Origin: an uncultured Clostridia bacterium
GTDB lineage: Bacteria; Bacillota; Clostridia; Oscillospirales; Oscillospiraceae
Assembly (NCBI GenBank): GCA_937890525.1
Contig: CALADI010000001.1
Location: 1 to 43,336, forward strand
Direction of reading: 5' to 3'
DNA: 43,336 nucleotides
The notes under the pieces: generated by a model
What the model was told of the DNA's origin: nothing
What the model saw: the letters and a program-made list of their open reading frames with translations, nothing else
The model's database searches: none
Shown here: in pieces, positions 1 to 9,233 of the stretch
Numbering within the stretch: the first letter of the stretch is position 1
Layout of the letters: each line of letters begins with the position of its first letter
Made by a program: the position numbers and the translations under genes

Positions 1-51
<51 letters not shown>

Positions 52-82
52 GTATTGAGTGGCTGTCCTTGACAGCTTCTAT

Positions 83-110
83 ATTATAACACGCATAAAA
101 AATTTGTCAA
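83..110 (-). promoter_or_regulatory. Promoter of the tRNA-Ala
   Basis: On the minus strand there is TTGACA, a 16-base spacer and TATAAT, both perfect sigma-A hexamers, ending about 32 bases before the tRNA 5' end. A small inverted repeat (GCTGTC/GACAGC, 62-76) lies in the short leader. Confidence 0.85.
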
Positions 111-150
111 CTGTTTTTTGCAATATTTTTCAAAAATTTTTTGCACATGA

Positions 151-177
151 AAAACGCCCGCACAGGCGGGCGCTTTT
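151..177. terminator. Rho-independent hairpin, either direction
   Basis: A 7-bp stem CGCCCGC/GCGGGCG with loop ACAG is flanked by A4 on the left and T4 on the right, so it could end transcription on either strand. No gene end is adjacent inside the window. It may stop minus-strand readthrough into the tRNA promoter. Confidence 0.6.
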
Positions 178-344
178 CGGCTTCGAAAAAGAGAGAGGTA
201 GAAAAGAGAGTCCCAACCGAAACGGTTCAGGGGTGCCGTCCCGATTTGGATGCTGTTATCTTATCTGCCGGATTTGAACGGGGCGTAACCTGTTTGAAAA
301 TAAACCTTGGATAATTTGTGAATGAAGAGGCGGGGGATTTTCGG

Positions 345-374
345 TTGACAACCCAAGACCGCCTTTGCTACAAT
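345..374 (+). promoter_or_regulatory. Promoter of the MscS-family gene
   Basis: TTGACA, 18-base spacer, TACAAT. It leaves a leader of about 110 bases before the ATG at 491. The 52-490 stretch otherwise contains the hairpin at 151-177 and no supported gene. Confidence 0.7.
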
Positions 375-490
375 AGAAATATAGTGATGCAGGCAGATCA
401 TTACAGAAAACACAGAACAATTCCTGTGCTGAGATGGAGGTTTTGTTCGAAAACGAATACAAAAGAAGAATCATAAAAAGGAGTGGTATT

Positions 491-1285
491 ATGCCGGAAT
501 CCGCATTTCTTGAAAAAGTCATCAGCTTTGCCAAGGGACTGATGCCTGCCGCCATCGTGCTGGTGGTGGGGCTTGTGGTGGTTCGTGTGGCGCTGCGGCT
601 GGTGGATCGCTCGCTGGAAAAATCCCACATGGAGCGTGCCGCCATCAGCTTGGTCAGATCCCTGCTGCGGGTGGTCATGTACGCCGTGCTTGCCATGGTG
701 GTGGCAGGGCAGGCGGGGATCGAGATCACCAGCGTGGTGGCTCTTGCCAGCGTGGCCTCCCTTGCTATTTCCCTGTCCTTCCAGAACGCCCTGACCAATG
801 TGATCGGCGGGGTCACCCTGCTGTCCACCCATCCCTTCAAATCCGGGGACTATGTGGAGATCGCCGGGCAGGGGGGCACGGTGCAGTCCATCGACATCAC
901 CTACACCCGGCTGTCCACGGCGGATAACAAGATCATCTCCATCCCCAATTCGGCGGTGGTCTCCTCCCAGATCGTGAACTATTCCAGCTCCGGCACCCGG
1001 CGGATCGACATCACCGTGGGCGCCAGCTACGATGCCCCCATCCCTGTGGTGAAGGATGCGCTGCTGCGGGCGGCGAATATCCCCGCCACCTTGTTTACCC
1101 CTGCCCCCTTCGTCGGGGTCAAAAACTACGGGGACAACGCCATCGACTATGTCTTGCAGGTCTGGACGGCGTCGGAGGACTACTGGACAGCCTTCTATAC
1201 CATCAACGAGAACATCAGCCGGGAATTTGAAACCGACCACATCGAGTTTACTTATCCCCATGTGAATGTGCATATGTGCAAATAA
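491..1285 (+). CDS. Small-conductance mechanosensitive channel, MscS family
   Basis: This 264-aa membrane protein is predicted to open under membrane tension and release solutes during hypo-osmotic shock. Hydrophobic segments lie near residues 17-39 and 60-78. The third, Ala/Gly/Ser-rich helix (about 83-115) is the pore helix of the family and runs into a soluble beta domain with a conserved-looking P-F-x-x-G-D-Y-V-E-I segment (about 116-126) and I-P-N-S (about 156). The length is that of minimal MscS channels. The start at 491 is chosen because AAGGAG stands just upstream; an in-frame ATG at 434 has no good site. The gene has its own promoter and terminator and is monocistronic. Confidence 0.93.
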   Translation: MPESAFLEKVISFAKGLMPAAIVLVVGLVVVRVALRLVDRSLEKSHMERAAISLVRSLLRVVMYAVLAMVVAGQAGIEITSVVALASVASLAISLSFQNALTNVIGGVTLLSTHPFKSGDYVEIAGQGGTVQSIDITYTRLSTADNKIISIPNSAVVSSQIVNYSSSGTRRIDITVGASYDAPIPVVKDALLRAANIPATLFTPAPFVGVKNYGDNAIDYVLQVWTASEDYWTAFYTINENISREFETDHIEFTYPHVNVHMCK

Positions 1286-1290
1286 AAAGA

Positions 1291-1328
1291 ATCCGGAGCC
1301 GATGACCAGTCGGTTCCGGATCTTTTTT
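1291..1328 (+). terminator. Rho-independent terminator of the MscS-family gene
   Basis: A 12-bp stem (ATCCGGAGCCGA paired with TCGGTTCCGGAT, one G-U) is followed by T7 and lies 5 bases after the stop codon. Confidence 0.9.
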
Positions 1329-1347
1329 TAAGAAAAGAGGTAGGAAA

Positions 1348-1515
1348 ATGAAAAAGCTAATTGCTATGGCTATATCTTACCCAAATGTTATTAACAAAGA
1401 AAGTGAAAAGATATTAAAATTGTTTGAAGCTGAGGAATGGAGAAAATATGGCAGAAATGTTAATTTTGCCGGTTCGGGAGTAAGCCCCTTGACATTTGAG
1501 AAAAATGGGGTATAG
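1348..1515 (+). CDS. Small AT-rich ORF, 55 aa, unknown
   Basis: An unbroken 55-codon reading frame begins MKKLIAMAIS and ends EKNGV. A weak AGAGG-like ribosome site precedes it. It is far richer in A and T than its neighbours. Its last codons are made of the -35 and -10 elements of the clpB promoter, which is unusual for a functional gene. It resembles no family I recognise. It may be a decayed fragment of acquired DNA or a chance frame in a promoter region. Confidence 0.3.
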   Translation: MKKLIAMAISYPNVINKESEKILKLFEAEEWRKYGRNVNFAGSGVSPLTFEKNGV

Positions 1516-1516
1516 T
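1489..1516 (+). promoter_or_regulatory. Sigma-A promoter of clpB
   Basis: TTGACA, 16-base spacer, TATAGT. The predicted start point falls just before the CIRCE operator, the usual arrangement for HrcA-repressed heat-shock genes. Confidence 0.88.
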
Positions 1517-1530
1517 CAAGACAAAGAGAA

Positions 1531-1557
1531 TTAGCACTCTAATAGCGAGAGTGCTAA
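1531..1557 (+). promoter_or_regulatory. CIRCE operator (HrcA binding site) of clpB
   Basis: Perfect CIRCE: TTAGCACTC, nine bases, GAGTGCTAA. HrcA is known to bind this inverted repeat and repress chaperone genes until heat or unfolded protein titrates GroEL away from HrcA. Placement 15 bases after the -10 box and 27 bases before the clpB ATG fits direct repression. Confidence 0.96.
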
Positions 1558-1584
1558 AACCATCCCTTCGAAAGGAGACTGTTT

Positions 1585-4176
<2,592 letters not shown>

Positions 4177-4179
4177 AAT

Positions 4180-4213
4180 AAAAATGCCCCGGAGATCCAT
4201 AGGATCTCCGGGG
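4180..4213. terminator. Terminator shared by clpB and the convergent small gene
   Basis: A perfect 12-bp stem CCCCGGAGATCC/GGATCTCCGGGG with a 3-base loop. The U-rich tail is on the minus strand (TTTTTATTTTATT), so it best serves the gene at 4234-4506, but the strong stem lies 10 bases after the clpB stop. Confidence 0.85.
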
Positions 4214-4233
4214 TCATGGCTTTGTGGAACGAA

Positions 4234-4506
4234 TTATGATTTGGCGGACTTCTTCTCCTTGTAGATCGACCAAGCGAGGTAGAGCAGGCTGACGGCGATG
4301 TTCAGGTACAGGAAGATCTGGACGGACTTCAGGGGATAGGTATGGAGATAGTAGGTGTACTCAGCGGGAAAGCCCTGTCCCGGACTAAATCCCGTGGCAC
4401 GGTCCAGAGCCATCACCACCACCGCCCAGAAGCGCATGGTGGACAGCCCAAACAGACTGAATATGGTGTTCTTTACCGCCAGCAGGCGTGCAGGGGTCAG
4501 TTTCAT
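4234..4506 (-). CDS. Small membrane protein, 90 aa, unknown
   Basis: No family recognised. Two hydrophobic stretches, about residues 22-36 and 62-80, suggest a two-span membrane protein with a lysine-rich C-terminal tail (KEKKSAKS) on the cytosolic side by the positive-inside rule. Its own consensus promoter lies upstream and an AAGGATGGTG-like ribosome site precedes the ATG, so it is probably transcribed separately from the VirD4-like gene just upstream on the same strand. It ends at a terminator shared with clpB. No evidence links it to the neighbouring mobile-element-like genes beyond position. Confidence 0.65.
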   Translation of the reverse strand: MKLTPARLLAVKNTIFSLFGLSTMRFWAVVVMALDRATGFSPGQGFPAEYTYYLHTYPLKSVQIFLYLNIAVSLLYLAWSIYKEKKSAKS

Positions 4507-4569
4507 GGGATCACCATCCTTTTTGAATCCTAGTGTTCTGTATGGCGTTGTTTATCTTGTTGTAATTTT

Positions 4570-4598
4570 ATTGTAGCATCCATGGTGGTCTTTGTCAA
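4570..4598 (-). promoter_or_regulatory. Promoter of the small membrane protein gene
   Basis: Minus strand TTGACA, 17-base spacer, TACAAT, with about 60 bases to the ATG at 4506. It directly follows the terminator at 4608-4647. Confidence 0.8.
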
Positions 4599-4607
4599 TC
4601 CTATACG

Positions 4608-4647
4608 AAAAAAGAGGACTGCGCCCCAATCAAGGGGTGCAGTCCTC
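4608..4647 (-). terminator. Terminator of the VirD4-like operon
   Basis: A long stem (GAGGACTGC plus GCCCC paired with GGGGT plus GCAGTCCTC) is followed on the minus strand by T6. The last codons of the VirD4-like gene lie inside the stem, so the stop codon at 4630 falls in the loop region. Confidence 0.85.
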
Positions 4648-5931
4648 TTTTGCTTCCTGAGCATGCTCCGGGGCGGCGTCCGCAGCCTGCCGGAACTGGC
4701 AGGACTCCGGGAGCTGGCTGTACCGGGGGTGCTGGCGCAGGTCGAATTTGCCCACCTTCCGGGGCTGCTGCCCACGGGTGAACAGGTAGGTCTCATCCAA
4801 TCCCATGCCAAGAATGGTGCTGACGGGCTTGTTGGCCTTGACGCTGATGAACCGGGCGGTCTCGGGATCCTGCCCGCCCAGATACAGGCAGTTGTCGCAG
4901 TTGTTGGTGATGGTGGCAGCACGCTGGGCGCCGTAGATGGCGTTGAGCTGGGTGATGCTTTGCAGGATGATGCTGACGCTGATGTTCCGGGAACGGATCA
5001 CCGAGGTGATGTTGTCGAAATCCGGGATAACGGCGTTGGTGGCGAAGTCATCCAGAATGAACCGCACCGGGACGGGGAGCCGATGGTCGGGATACCGGGT
5101 GTCGGCGCTGTGGCACAGCACTTGCAGGGCTTGGGTGTAGAACAGGCTCACCAGACGATCCATGGATCGGTCGGTGTCGCTGATGGTCAGAAATACCGCC
5201 GTCTTTTCTTGTCCCAGCTTGCTCAGGTCGATGCGGCTGCGGCGGCTGTACATCTTCAGGGCGGACTTGAAGTTCAGCCCGTTCAGCTTCTCACCCAGCA
5301 CGGAGAGGATGCTGGCCTCGGTGGTGGGGGAACGGTTGGAGCCCAAGAACAGCCGGTAGGCGTTGACGGCGAAGCAGTCGGGCTTTTCCTGCATCAGCTC
5401 GTTCATCAGCTTGCGGAAATCGCCGGACTGGATGGAAGCGTACAGATCGACCACATACTTGAGGGTGTGCTCCCGCTTGGGCAGGCACTCCATGACATAG
5501 CCGATCATGGCGCCGAGATACATTCTGGCGGCATTCTCCCAGAAGGGATCCTTCTGGCTGGTGGAGGGCACCAGGGTGTTGGCGATGGTCAAGATATCCT
5601 GGGGGGCATACTGGCGGTTTTTCCGGTCGTAGCGGATGAAATCCAAGGGATTGTAGCCGCAGGCGTGATCCAGATCCTTGAAATCCAGCGAAAGGATCCG
5701 GTAGCCGCTGCGCTCCAGCGCCGGGCCTACCTCGCTGAGCAGGCTGCCCTTGGTGTCGGCGACGATCAGCGATTCGCTGCATTGCAGGATATTGGGTTTC
5801 ACATAGCCCCGGGTCTTGCCCGCACCGGAGGGACCGATGATCAGATCGTTGTTGTTCAGCCCGGTGCGGTAAGTATCGTTGCAGATCATGGCATCTCTGC
5901 CCAAGATCCGGTAGGTATTCTTGCAGTTCAT
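4630..5931 (-). CDS. Soluble VirD4/TraG-type DNA-transfer ATPase
   Basis: This 433-aa protein matches the ATPase part of type IV coupling proteins, which dock relaxed DNA at a conjugative secretion channel. Visible: Walker A GPSGAGKT (33-40), the family phrase VADTKGSLLSEVG (58-69, cf. V-T-D-P-K-G-E), CGYNPLDFIR (91-100), Walker B FILDDFA (291-297), and the C-terminal NCDNCLYLGGQD segment. It resembles the CD1115-like branch found in Clostridia integrative elements. It is odd in lacking the N-terminal membrane helices that coupling proteins normally carry (they are usually about 600 aa), and no relaxase or VirB4 lies nearby. AGGAGG eight bases before the ATG overlaps the clpP-like stop, implying coupled translation. 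Confidence 0.85.
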   Translation of the reverse strand: MNCKNTYRILGRDAMICNDTYRTGLNNNDLIIGPSGAGKTRGYVKPNILQCSESLIVADTKGSLLSEVGPALERSGYRILSLDFKDLDHACGYNPLDFIRYDRKNRQYAPQDILTIANTLVPSTSQKDPFWENAARMYLGAMIGYVMECLPKREHTLKYVVDLYASIQSGDFRKLMNELMQEKPDCFAVNAYRLFLGSNRSPTTEASILSVLGEKLNGLNFKSALKMYSRRSRIDLSKLGQEKTAVFLTISDTDRSMDRLVSLFYTQALQVLCHSADTRYPDHRLPVPVRFILDDFATNAVIPDFDNITSVIRSRNISVSIILQSITQLNAIYGAQRAATITNNCDNCLYLGGQDPETARFISVKANKPVSTILGMGLDETYLFTRGQQPRKVGKFDLRQHPRYSQLPESCQFRQAADAAPEHAQEAKEDCTP

Positions 5932-5945
5932 GGTGTGATCCTCCT

Positions 5946-6536
5946 TTACAGTTGGGTGATGATACGGTCGGCAAGACCGAAGGCTACGGCTTCCTCTGCG
6001 CCGAAGAAGCTGTCTTGGCAGGTTTTTTCGTAGATCTCTTCCAGCGGGTGGTGGGTGTGCTCAGCCAGCACCTGGCCGATGATCCGGCGGGTACGCATCA
6101 GCCGGTCCCCCAGCGACTTCATTTGCAGGGCGCTGCCGCCGGGGCAGCTCTGCATCAGCGGATCGTGGATCATCACCTCGGCGTGGGGCAGCATATCCCG
6201 CTGGCTGCCGGCGGCGAAGAGTACGGCCGCCATGCTTGCGGCGGTGCCGGTACACACGGTGCGGATGGGGCAGGGCACCGCCTGCATCACATCGTACAGG
6301 GCAAGCCCGCTGGTCACTTCCCCGCCGGGGGAATTGATGTAGAGGGTAATGGGAGCGCTGGGATCTTCCTGAGCCAGATAGCGGATCTGGCGAATCAGGG
6401 CGTTGACGGAAGCGGCGGTGATTTCGCCGGTACATTCGATCTGTCGGTTTGCAAGCATCTGGTCGAGGATGGAATAGCGTTGCATTCCGGCGGTGGTTTC
6501 CTTCAGGATCTGAGGGGCGATGAGGTCATTAGTCAT
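5946..6536 (-). CDS. ClpP-type serine peptidase (accessory paralogue)
   Basis: A 196-aa member of the ClpP/S14 family, whose rings degrade proteins delivered by Clp ATPases. All catalytic residues are recognisable: Ser101 in TAASMAAVL, His124 in VMIHDPL, Asp175 in CQDSFFGAEEA. The N-S-P-G-G-E-V oxyanion segment (68-74) is intact. The start at 6536 is preferred because AAAGGAG stands seven bases upstream; an in-frame start 12 codons earlier lacks one. It sits between an unknown gene (25-base gap) and the VirD4-like gene, not beside clpX or tig, so it is unlikely to be the housekeeping copy. Its partner ATPase, if any, is not evident; clpB normally does not use ClpP. Confidence 0.9.
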   Translation of the reverse strand: MTNDLIAPQILKETTAGMQRYSILDQMLANRQIECTGEITAASVNALIRQIRYLAQEDPSAPITLYINSPGGEVTSGLALYDVMQAVPCPIRTVCTGTAASMAAVLFAAGSQRDMLPHAEVMIHDPLMQSCPGGSALQMKSLGDRLMRTRRIIGQVLAEHTHHPLEEIYEKTCQDSFFGAEEAVAFGLADRIITQL

Positions 6537-6561
6537 GGAAATACTCCTTTCTGAGGTTGGT

Positions 6562-7902
6562 TTAGGATTCAAACAGAGGTGCGACCATCAGGTCGTACAG
6601 CGGATCGGTGAAGTCCAGAAGCGGAACATCCGGATGGGGCTCGTGGGAGCGCATCACATAGCGGATGATGTCAGCGGCAGCGCCCAAAGCCGGGTTTTGC
6701 CCGGTTTGCCCCATGAAGTTGTTCCAACTGCCGGAAAGATCCCGGTAGATCACAAGGGGGAACATGCTGCCGGTGAGGGCGGCGATGCCCTGAAAATACT
6801 GCAGGGGCGTCAGTTCCATCGCCGGACACAGGAGGGACTGCCCTGCGTGTTTCCCCAGCCGATGCTGCAGCGAGCGGGGATCTGCGGCTTTGCCGGTATT
6901 TGCCGGGCAGATGCAGAATGCGCCCAGGGTATTCAGAATGTCCACGTAGGTCTGGCGGAGGTGGCTGCTATCGTCAACGGCGGAGATCCGGCGGAGCCTG
7001 CACACCATCTCCAAAGCCTGCCCCAGGGTCTGGGGAATGGGCAGTTTCTCGGAGCGGGGCCGGCGCTGGCACAGGGCCTTGGTTCCTTCCCTCAGCTTGT
7101 CGCAGAGGGTGCGGTACTGCCGCTCAGGGGCGGGCACCCACCTGGAGGGGGGCACATGGGAGAAGCTGCTCAGCGGGATATCCAGCATCTCCCGGATGCC
7201 TGCGGCGGAACGCCGGGCTGCGGCATCGCTGCTGGGCAGTCCCATGTCCAGACGGCGGAGCCGGACATCCAGAGGGACGGCGGCATCCCTGCCGTCCCAC
7301 TTGGGATAGGGGAACAGCCGCTCCACCATCCGGCGGACGCCGTAGAGGGACAGCCGGACAACGGGGCGCTGCTCACCGTCGGCGCAGGTGTACATGAGGA
7401 AAAGTCCTGCGGCAGCGGCTTCCGGGGTCAGCTGGCAGCTGCTCACCATCAGATCTCTGACGGACATACGGCAGCCGGGCAGGAAACGCAGGACATACTC
7501 GGCGGTGCTCAATTCCAGCGACAGGGGAGATCCTTCGTAGGTGAAGAGCTGTTCGGCGGTGGGCAGCCCCTGCTGAATGTGGCGGCTCACATCCCGCAGT
7601 CCCTCATCCATGGATAGACTGAGGAACTGGATGTCCCTCAGCGGGCCGTCGGCAAGGGCTTCCGTGTCATTCCCCTTGTCAAGGAGAACGGCGAGGATCA
7701 CTTTGGATTCGATGCAGATCAGCAGATCCATGGTGATATTTTCGTAGGAAGTCATGGGCGCACCGTCCAGACACAGGGCGTGCATGGGAACTTGGGTATA
7801 GACGCTGTAATCCTCCAAGTCAAAGGAGGACTCGGCGATTCGGTGGCCGAGATGCCAGACAAGATCCCGGGCGAGGTTATTCAAAAAGTAACTTTTTTCC
7901 AT
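6562..7902 (-). CDS. Unrecognised 446-aa protein of the ClpP/VirD4-like operon
   Basis: I do not recognise this family. It begins MEKSYFLNNLARD; the start is set by AAAGGAC 11 bases upstream, while a longer frame to 7971 has no ribosome site. It has no signal peptide, membrane span or familiar nucleotide-binding motif. The N-terminal 150 residues are rich in acidic and aromatic residues. The middle (about 160-330) is arginine-rich with repeated R-R-L/R-R-S patterns that could contact nucleic acid. The C-terminal third is hydrophobic/aromatic (SGSWNNFMGQTG) and looks globular. It is probably the first gene of a transcript that continues into the ClpP-like and VirD4-like genes. It could be a scaffold, substrate or adaptor for the peptidase, which is inference only. 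Confidence 0.75.
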   Translation of the reverse strand: MEKSYFLNNLARDLVWHLGHRIAESSFDLEDYSVYTQVPMHALCLDGAPMTSYENITMDLLICIESKVILAVLLDKGNDTEALADGPLRDIQFLSLSMDEGLRDVSRHIQQGLPTAEQLFTYEGSPLSLELSTAEYVLRFLPGCRMSVRDLMVSSCQLTPEAAAAGLFLMYTCADGEQRPVVRLSLYGVRRMVERLFPYPKWDGRDAAVPLDVRLRRLDMGLPSSDAAARRSAAGIREMLDIPLSSFSHVPPSRWVPAPERQYRTLCDKLREGTKALCQRRPRSEKLPIPQTLGQALEMVCRLRRISAVDDSSHLRQTYVDILNTLGAFCICPANTGKAADPRSLQHRLGKHAGQSLLCPAMELTPLQYFQGIAALTGSMFPLVIYRDLSGSWNNFMGQTGQNPALGAAADIIRYVMRSHEPHPDVPLLDFTDPLYDLMVAPLFES

Positions 7903-8078
7903 AAAAAGAAGTCCTTTCGTTTTTGTAGTGTGTTTTTTGTTGTAGGGAATGCCAAGGACGCCCTCCGACATGCAGACCGAAGGGCGTCAAGGCAAACCGT
8001 ATAGAAAGGAGAGGAACACGCAGAATTCAAGCAGGATCGTGTTCAGGACAGATCCCTTACTTGTCAAATCATCACCCG

Positions 8079-8092
8079 GCGCCGCAAGGCGC
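8079..8092 (+). other. GCAA-tetraloop hairpin in the 7903-8163 gap
   Basis: GCGCC-GCAA-GGCGC followed on the plus strand by an A/T-rich run with T6. It could be a weak plus-strand terminator. The rest of the gap between the 446-aa gene and the Rep-like gene holds an 8-bp inverted repeat (GACGCCCT at 7957, AGGGCGTC at 7981) in the leader of the 446-aa gene. I found no convincing promoter there for that gene. Confidence 0.35.
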
Positions 8093-8120
8093 ATTATTAT
8101 TTTTTGTAGGTTTTTGGTAG

Positions 8121-8164
8121 AAAAAATCCCTCTATCCAGAACCTTCCGGTCGGGATAGAGGGAT
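8121..8164 (-). terminator. Terminator after the DnaB-like/Rep-like genes
   Basis: A perfect 12-bp stem (ATCCCTCTATCC/GGATAGAGGGAT) with a 15-base loop, followed on the minus strand by T5-6. It separates the DnaB/Rep transcript from the 446-aa/ClpP/VirD4 transcript. Confidence 0.85.
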
Positions 8165-8361
8165 CAGCCGTGGGCTGCGCTAAGTAAATACTGGTTGCGA
8201 AGCGAAATTTCAAACCTACTGCCTATAAAGCATAGGGGGTATGATTCTGGGAAAAGCGTGTGTTTGCAATAGAGAATAAAAATAAAAACATATCTAGCAA
8301 ACGGATTTTCATATAATACAAACGATAATTCATGAATAATCGAAATATAAGAAGAAATCAT
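8164..8361 (-). CDS. Possible AT-rich 65-aa ORF coupled to the Rep-like gene
   Basis: The ATG overlaps the Rep-like stop codon (ATGA), the frame is open for 65 codons (MISSYISIIH... to ...LLSAAHG), and its stop sits at the base of the terminator stem. The product would be hydrophobic and aromatic with one likely membrane span (about residues 25-45). The base composition is much richer in A and T than the genes on either side. I recognise no family. It may be a real coupled small gene or non-coding DNA of foreign composition; without a homologue I cannot decide. Confidence 0.3.
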   Translation of the reverse strand: MISSYISIIHELSFVLYENPFARYVFIFILYCKHTLFPESYPLCFIGSRFEISLRNQYLLSAAHG

Positions 8362-9233
8362 GAATTCAAAGGGAGCGAAAATGGATCGGCGCAGATCATG
8401 CCCTGCCCGACCCGGATGGTGCATTCCTTGGGGTCGGGGGTGAAGCTGAGCAGGTAGCCAGCCTCCGTCCATCCTTCCATTAAGGTGATGGACTTGCGGA
8501 ACATCTCCCGGGACAGGTTGCTTCGGGACTCGGCGGACATGGACGCTATGTCCACCTCCAGCGCCGCCCACAGGGATTCGCTCTGCTTGCCGCGGAAGTA
8601 AAATACCCGCTCCGCCAGACGGTTGTTGGGATTGCGAACCAATTCCAATTCGTGAAGCAGGAAGTGGCGCAGCAGGATGGTGGCGTTGTTGTTCACCAGA
8701 CGGCAGTCCGGCTGCTGTTTTGTGCAGCCCATCACGGCGGCGGGGATGGTAATAAGCTGGCGCTTGGCTTCGGCGTAGGCGTACAGGGGCATGGGGGCAT
8801 CATCCAGAAAGCGGTAGCCCTTGCCATCGGCTGCGGCACGGAGGAAAGCGCCCCCATACCGGGGCTGCAGTTCGGGGGTAGTTTCCCGCTCCTCATGGCA
8901 GGAGATGAAGATCTCCGTGTGGATCAGACGGTCAATGCTGCTGCTGATCTGCTGCCTGCGCCCGGCGGGGACGGTAATGCCGGGGTCGGCGGCTGCGGCA
9001 GCCAGAACCGCTCTGGGGGTGAAGTGGCGCTTCCCCTCCTGAAGCAGGGAGTAGATGGCATCTGCCACCGCCATATCCCAGTACCCCAGATCTTGGGTCA
9101 GGACGAAATAGGCATGGATGGGCTTGGGTGCGCCCCGGCGGCTGACGGTGACGGACAGCCGGTAGCCCGGCAGATCCCGATTCCTGCGGATGGAATTGGC
9201 GATCTTGGTATTGTTGAATCGAAAGCATTTCAT
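8358..9233 (-). CDS. Putative winged-helix replication-initiator-like protein
   Basis: This 291-aa protein resembles initiator-like proteins carried by Clostridia plasmids and integrative elements. Around residues 45-115 it has the pattern seen there: a WDMAVADAIYSLL helix, a F-T-P-R-A-V helix, then a Q-Q-I-S-S-S-I-D-R-L helix and a short strand (TEIFIS), which reads as a winged-helix DNA-binding unit. A second region (about 150-280) has the phrase PLYAYAEAKRQLITIPAAV and a C-terminal helical segment, again as in that group. The family assignment is from memory of the pattern and is moderate. Its start overlaps the end of the DnaB-like gene by four bases (ATGA), so the two are translated together. 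Confidence 0.55.
   Translation of the reverse strand: MKCFRFNNTKIANSIRRNRDLPGYRLSVTVSRRGAPKPIHAYFVLTQDLGYWDMAVADAIYSLLQEGKRHFTPRAVLAAAAADPGITVPAGRRQQISSSIDRLIHTEIFISCHEERETTPELQPRYGGAFLRAAADGKGYRFLDDAPMPLYAYAEAKRQLITIPAAVMGCTKQQPDCRLVNNNATILLRHFLLHELELVRNPNNRLAERVFYFRGKQSESLWAALEVDIASMSAESRSNLSREMFRKSITLMEGWTEAGYLLSFTPDPKECTIRVGQGMICADPFSLPLNS

Noticed and set aside
256..300. A T-loop-like string (minus strand TTCAAAT with flanking C/G) that suggested a second tRNA
   Set aside because: The flanking bases do not form a T stem and no anticodon or D arm follows.
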